This document shows, one piece after another, positions 14,590-14,603 of a stretch of 14,603 nucleotides of DNA; positions within the stretch are counted from its first letter, which is position 1; each line of letters opens with the position of its first letter. Source of the stretch: Planctomycetaceae bacterium UBA4732 (lineage in GTDB: Bacteria > Planctomycetota > Planctomycetia > Gemmatales > Gemmataceae); contig DHJA01000144.1 in NCBI GenBank assembly GCA_002404095.1, forward strand, positions 421-15,023, read 5' to 3'. The translations under genes and the position numbers were made by a program. The notes under the pieces were generated by a model. It was not told the DNA's origin. It did no database searches and saw nothing but the letters and a program-made list of their open reading frames with translations.

Positions 14590-14603
14590 CCGGCGTAAGC
14601 CGG
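14590..14603. repeat. GTAA-loop hairpin at window end, possibly the left arm of another palindrome
   Basis: CCGGC-GTAA-GCCGG forms a 5-bp stem with a GNRA-type loop, 8 nt after the mnmA stop. The same GYAA-in-complementary-flanks layout lies at the core of the longer palindromes in this window. The element is cut by the window edge, so whether a second arm follows is unknown. Confidence 0.45.

Overview
The window comes from a GC-rich bacterium, most likely a planctomycete of the Gemmata/Pirellula type. I base this on three things. There is a set of short membrane-anchored coiled-coil proteins that I recall as typical of that phylum. There is a Ser/Thr kinase with a C-terminal membrane anchor. 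And there are long intergenic palindromes that translate as NPKRKRG-like peptides. This is judged by eye; no search was run. There are no rRNA or tRNA genes, no CRISPR array and no transposase.

Left part (1-4260): a complete YjhG/YagF-type sugar-acid dehydratase (241-2247, +) has a plausible promoter and an inverted repeat over its -35 box. It is followed by a zinc-ribbon/two-TM protein (2270-2785, +). Facing it on the minus strand are a Uma2-family (DUF820) putative nuclease, a 94-residue protein with an anti-sigma-type HxxxCxxC motif, and a 127-residue orphan. These three lie directly downstream of purM with short gaps. This roughly 2-kb stretch is visibly AT-richer in places than its surroundings and looks accessory.

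Middle part (4296-9118): purM (de novo purine synthesis) lies behind a clear intrinsic terminator that ends the gene for an exported protein of unknown function. That gene diverges from one for a membrane-anchored HEAT-repeat protein. The HEAT gene converges on a Ser/Thr protein kinase gene, with a 26-bp-arm perfect palindrome between them.

Right part (9507-14581, all +): four genes (472, 246, 317 and 70 aa) encode small single-pass membrane proteins. The first three share an N-terminal module with exact spacing: GKIL at residues 5-8, a hydrophobic segment, and Trp at residue 33. Long coiled coils or helical regions then face outward. The third ends in a beta-rich domain and the fourth is a mini membrane protein. 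This looks like an uncharacterised planctomycete envelope complex. mnmA (tRNA 2-thiouridylase) closes the window.

Five long palindromes of three sequence families sit at gene ends. All carry the core ASCGYAAGSGA, in which a 2-bp stem around a GYAA loop shows one compensatory swap between families. This repeat system and the GKIL/W33 cluster are the two most interesting signals.
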